Shown here piece after piece: positions 5,528-7,264 of a DNA stretch of 7,264 nt. The stretch's first letter is position 1, and each line of letters opens with the position of its first letter. The translations under genes were made by a program, and so were the position numbers. Below the pieces are notes generated by a model. The model saw only the letters and a list, made by a program, of their open reading frames with translations, was not told the DNA's origin and ran no database searches. Source of the stretch: Oscillospiraceae bacterium (GTDB taxonomy: Bacteria; Bacillota; Clostridia; Oscillospirales; Oscillospiraceae). The stretch is taken from contig JAQWCP010000041.1 of assembly GCA_028705905.1 (NCBI GenBank), forward strand, positions 1-7,264. The letters are read 5' to 3'.

Positions 5528-6427
5528 TTACCCTCCTTCTCCAGATGAAACTGGCTTTTGACACTCATGGCCGTTCGCGGTCCATCTGCGGTAGAGGCAA
5601 CGTCCGCAAGACTGCCCTTCTCCCACCTGCTCCTCCTCATCTGGATCCGGGAGGAAATCGGGGCAATACGCAGCTTCAGGCCCATTCTTTTTCTCCTCCC
5701 GCTCAGACGAAAGGATGAAGCAGTTCCCTTTTTTCCGGCCGGACAGCACGGCCGACCGCTTCCCCTTCTGCAAAGATACTTTGACAAACTGCTCCACCAT
5801 CACTTCTTGATGATCGGCAAGGGGGATACCTTTTGCATCCACAATCTGTTCCACACCAAGGGCTTCTTTCATCTGCGCCACTGTCAAACTCTTTCCATGC
5901 AGGTACACACCCTTTTTCCCGCGGAATGTGCCGTCATTCCGGCTTAGGCGGAGGCCAAGGCCCGCCAATGCGCCAATGACGCCGCTGCCATCACCCCCCA
6001 GGGAACGCAGCGTTACCTCTGGCATTTCCGCCGCCAATGCATACGCCTGGTCTTGGGTTAGCACGTCTCGCTTCGCCCGAAGGCCAAAGGCCAGCAGCGC
6101 ATCCCTCTTTTGGGGTGTATCGCCCATGCAGATGGCAAGGCCGGGGTTGGCCGTATCGGCCTTGTAGGCCAAGATGGTCTCTTCCGCAATGGCCTCAATC
6201 CGCTCCAGGGAAAGTCCCTGGCCGCCGAGGCAAAACGAAAGGCACATGGCGCTGTTATGAGAGGTGTAGGAGATGCCCGGATGCAGCAGAAGCTGGTGCC
6301 GGCTGATCCCCTCCTCGATCTGCGCCCCCTCTTTTGCCAGCGCCCGGCCAATGGCTTCTGCCACGGCCCCGGTGCTGGTTTCTTTATTCATGTCATCTGT
6401 ATCGTCCACGCAAAGATATATCTTCAA
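5528..6427 (-). CDS. TiaS-like DDTD-motif protein with C-terminal four-cysteine cluster
   Basis: A 299-residue soluble protein of unknown role. It opens with KIYLCVDDTDDMN (2-14), the DDTD motif typical of the archaeal tRNA-Ile2 agmatinylcytidine synthetase TiaS, where it serves ATP/metal chemistry. Further parallels are RHQLLLHPGISYTSHNSA (43-60), comparable to TiaS 'RLNPNxPxKTRGNGA', and LGGDGSGVIGALAGLG (143-158), comparable to 'GGGRGLIGALAAIG'. The C-terminus holds Cys255, Cys274-x2-Cys277 and Cys289, a probable zinc site. The TTG at 6427 is preferred: AAAAGGGG lies nine bases before it, it follows the upstream stop by 16 bases, and the motif then begins at once as in TiaS. A GTG at 6460 (310 residues) would overlap the upstream gene and has no good ribosome site. 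Bacteria use TilS/lysidine for this tRNA, so a different reaction is likely. The downstream surface-protein gene starts right at its stop (TAA-ATG). Confidence 0.78.
   Translation of the reverse strand: MKIYLCVDDTDDMNKETSTGAVAEAIGRALAKEGAQIEEGISRHQLLLHPGISYTSHNSAMCLSFCLGGQGLSLERIEAIAEETILAYKADTANPGLAICMGDTPQKRDALLAFGLRAKRDVLTQDQAYALAAEMPEVTLRSLGGDGSGVIGALAGLGLRLSRNDGTFRGKKGVYLHGKSLTVAQMKEALGVEQIVDAKGIPLADHQEVMVEQFVKVSLQKGKRSAVLSGRKKGNCFILSSEREEKKNGPEAAYCPDFLPDPDEEEQVGEGQSCGRCLYRRWTANGHECQKPVSSGEGG
5531..5538 (-). promoter_or_regulatory. Shine-Dalgarno site of the surface-protein gene
   Basis: AAGGAGGG on the minus strand is embedded in the last codons of the DDTD gene, three bases before the ATG at 5527. 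Its near-consensus strength and the TAA-ATG junction suggest high, coupled translation. Confidence 0.75.
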
Positions 6428-6436
6428 ATTGTTGTT

Positions 6437-6444
6437 CCCCTTTT
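6437..6444 (-). promoter_or_regulatory. Shine-Dalgarno site supporting a TTG start
   Basis: AAAAGGGG on the minus strand lies at the end of the substrate-binding-protein gene and the following gap, nine bases before the TTG at 6427. No comparable site precedes the alternative GTG at 6460, so it decides the start of the DDTD gene. Confidence 0.6.
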
Positions 6445-7264
6445 TACCCGTTTCCGCCACTGCTTTTCAGGCGGATGCCGTTACCGGCCAAAATGCACGC
6501 ATATTGTTCTTCTGTGAGGGTGATACCCAGATACGTTTGATAAAACCCAAACACTTCTTTCTTAAGGTCTACGGACTGGTATACCTCTGGATAGAGGGTT
6601 TCCCCCAGCCAAAGCATAGCGAAAAACGTCTCCATGCTGCCTCTGTGTCCCCAGCGGGTGGCCCCCACGGGGATGGAATATACCGCACCCCGTTGCACCG
6701 CCCCCAGCCCGGTCCATTTGGGGTCTTCTTGAAAATAGGTTGCGGTATCCGCCTCGTTGCAGATGATCACATCCGGATCCCATGTGTAAATCTGCTCCAT
6801 GGCGGCAAAGTAATCGCTCTCCGCCGCCTTGAGCGTCTCTCCCGCCGACACATTTACGGCGCCCACGCAGGTGATCCAGTCGTTGCCCAGCGTATACTCC
6901 CCATCGGTTCGCACCGCCTCACTAATGGAATGATATACCCGCACCGGCTCCGTAATCTGCTTTTGCAGCTCTGTCACCCGGCTGATGACAGAACGGTAAT
7001 ACGCTGCGATCCCACCAGCCTGCTCTGCTCCTTTTCCGCCCAGGGCAGTGCCGATCAGTTTCAGGGCCTCGATCTGCTCTTCCATGCTATCATATCCGAT
7101 GACAAGATAGGGGATGTTCAATTTATCCAGCTTTTCCCGCTCCCCTTCTGCCTCGTACATGGCCCGTTTGAGCAGCACCAGGTCGGGCTGCAAAGCCGCC
7201 AGCGTCTCTCCGTTGATGGTTCCGCCCGACATGGGAGAAGCAACCTCCTGCAAGGCGGGATACA
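6444..7264 (-). CDS. ABC transporter substrate-binding protein, BtuF/FhuD/FepB class (5' end outside window)
   Basis: The C-terminal 273 or so residues of a class III periplasmic-type binding protein (COG0614/PF01497), which would be a membrane-tethered lipoprotein in a Gram-positive cell. Family features seen: GGTINGETLAALQPDLVLL in the first lobe; LNIPYLVIGYDSMEEQIEALKLIGTALG, the inter-lobe strand and long backbone helix; then WITCVGAVNVSAGE, IYTWDPDVIICNEAD, GAVQRGAVYSIPVGATRWGHRGSMETFFAMLWLGETLYPE in the second lobe. The frame is open through the right edge, so the signal peptide and start are missing; the TTG at 7253 is not a real start. The class carries iron-siderophores, haem, cobalamin and other metal chelates; the sequence alone does not give the ligand. 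It is the first visible gene of the minus-strand operon, 16 bases before the DDTD gene. Its permease and ATPase are expected further right. Confidence 0.9.
   Translation of the reverse strand, partial: YPALQEVASPMSGGTINGETLAALQPDLVLLKRAMYEAEGEREKLDKLNIPYLVIGYDSMEEQIEALKLIGTALGGKGAEQAGGIAAYYRSVISRVTELQKQITEPVRVYHSISEAVRTDGEYTLGNDWITCVGAVNVSAGETLKAAESDYFAAMEQIYTWDPDVIICNEADTATYFQEDPKWTGLGAVQRGAVYSIPVGATRWGHRGSMETFFAMLWLGETLYPEVYQSVDLKKEVFGFYQTYLGITLTEEQYACILAGNGIRLKSSGGNG

Noticed and set aside
4638..5564. A 308-codon minus-strand open frame overlapping the surface-protein gene
   Set aside because: It is an alternative frame of the same DNA with shuffled, charged composition and no motif. The chosen frame is coupled to both neighbours.
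6458..6460. GTG as start of the DDTD protein
   Set aside because: It has no good ribosome site, overlaps the upstream gene by 17 bases and adds a polar tail before the motif that normally begins this fold.

Overview
The window looks like chromosomal DNA from an anaerobic, GC-rich Firmicute, most likely an Oscillospiraceae-type Clostridium. This is inferred from moderately high GC, strong AGGAGG-type ribosome sites, tight gene packing and the character of the proteins; no taxonomic marker is present. Two transcription units converge. On the left, the plus strand carries dapB (lysine/diaminopimelate synthesis) and a stand-alone tandem ACT-domain protein resembling the regulatory half of aspartate kinase. 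This unit ends at a near-ideal intrinsic terminator with a perfect 18-bp stem (1287-1330).

The rest (1460-7264) is on the minus strand. In transcription order it holds: an ABC-transporter substrate-binding protein of the BtuF/FhuD/FepB class, cut by the right edge; a cytoplasmic protein with a DDTD motif and a GxxGVIGALAxLG motif, distantly like the archaeal tRNA-modifying enzyme TiaS, with a four-cysteine C-terminal cluster; an 826-residue secreted protein with three tandem domains resembling the sulfite-oxidase (SUOX) molybdopterin-binding fold, joined by Pro/Thr and Gly linkers and ending in a C-terminal membrane anchor; a MotA/TolQ/ExbB-type proton-channel subunit; and a one-pass ExbD-like protein (resembling the DUF2149 family) with an aspartate in its membrane helix. 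The last three junctions are TAA-ATG, TAA-ATG and TGA-a-ATG, so translation of these genes is probably coupled. A MarR-family regulator with four cysteines in its C-terminal helix follows after 71 bases. It has its own plausible promoter, and the unit ends at a second hairpin.

The minus-strand operon is the notable part. An ExbB/ExbD-like, proton-motive-force motor is paired with a membrane-anchored surface protein and a metal-chelate or corrinoid type binding protein, in what appears to be a single-membrane bacterium with no TonB in view. A plausible reading is an energised cell-surface device that captures or releases a ligand (corrinoid, haem, metal chelate or similar) and passes it to an ABC importer whose permease and ATPase should lie beyond the right edge. 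The role of the DDTD protein is unknown. Substrate and mechanism are inference; the family assignments rest on motifs read directly from the translations.
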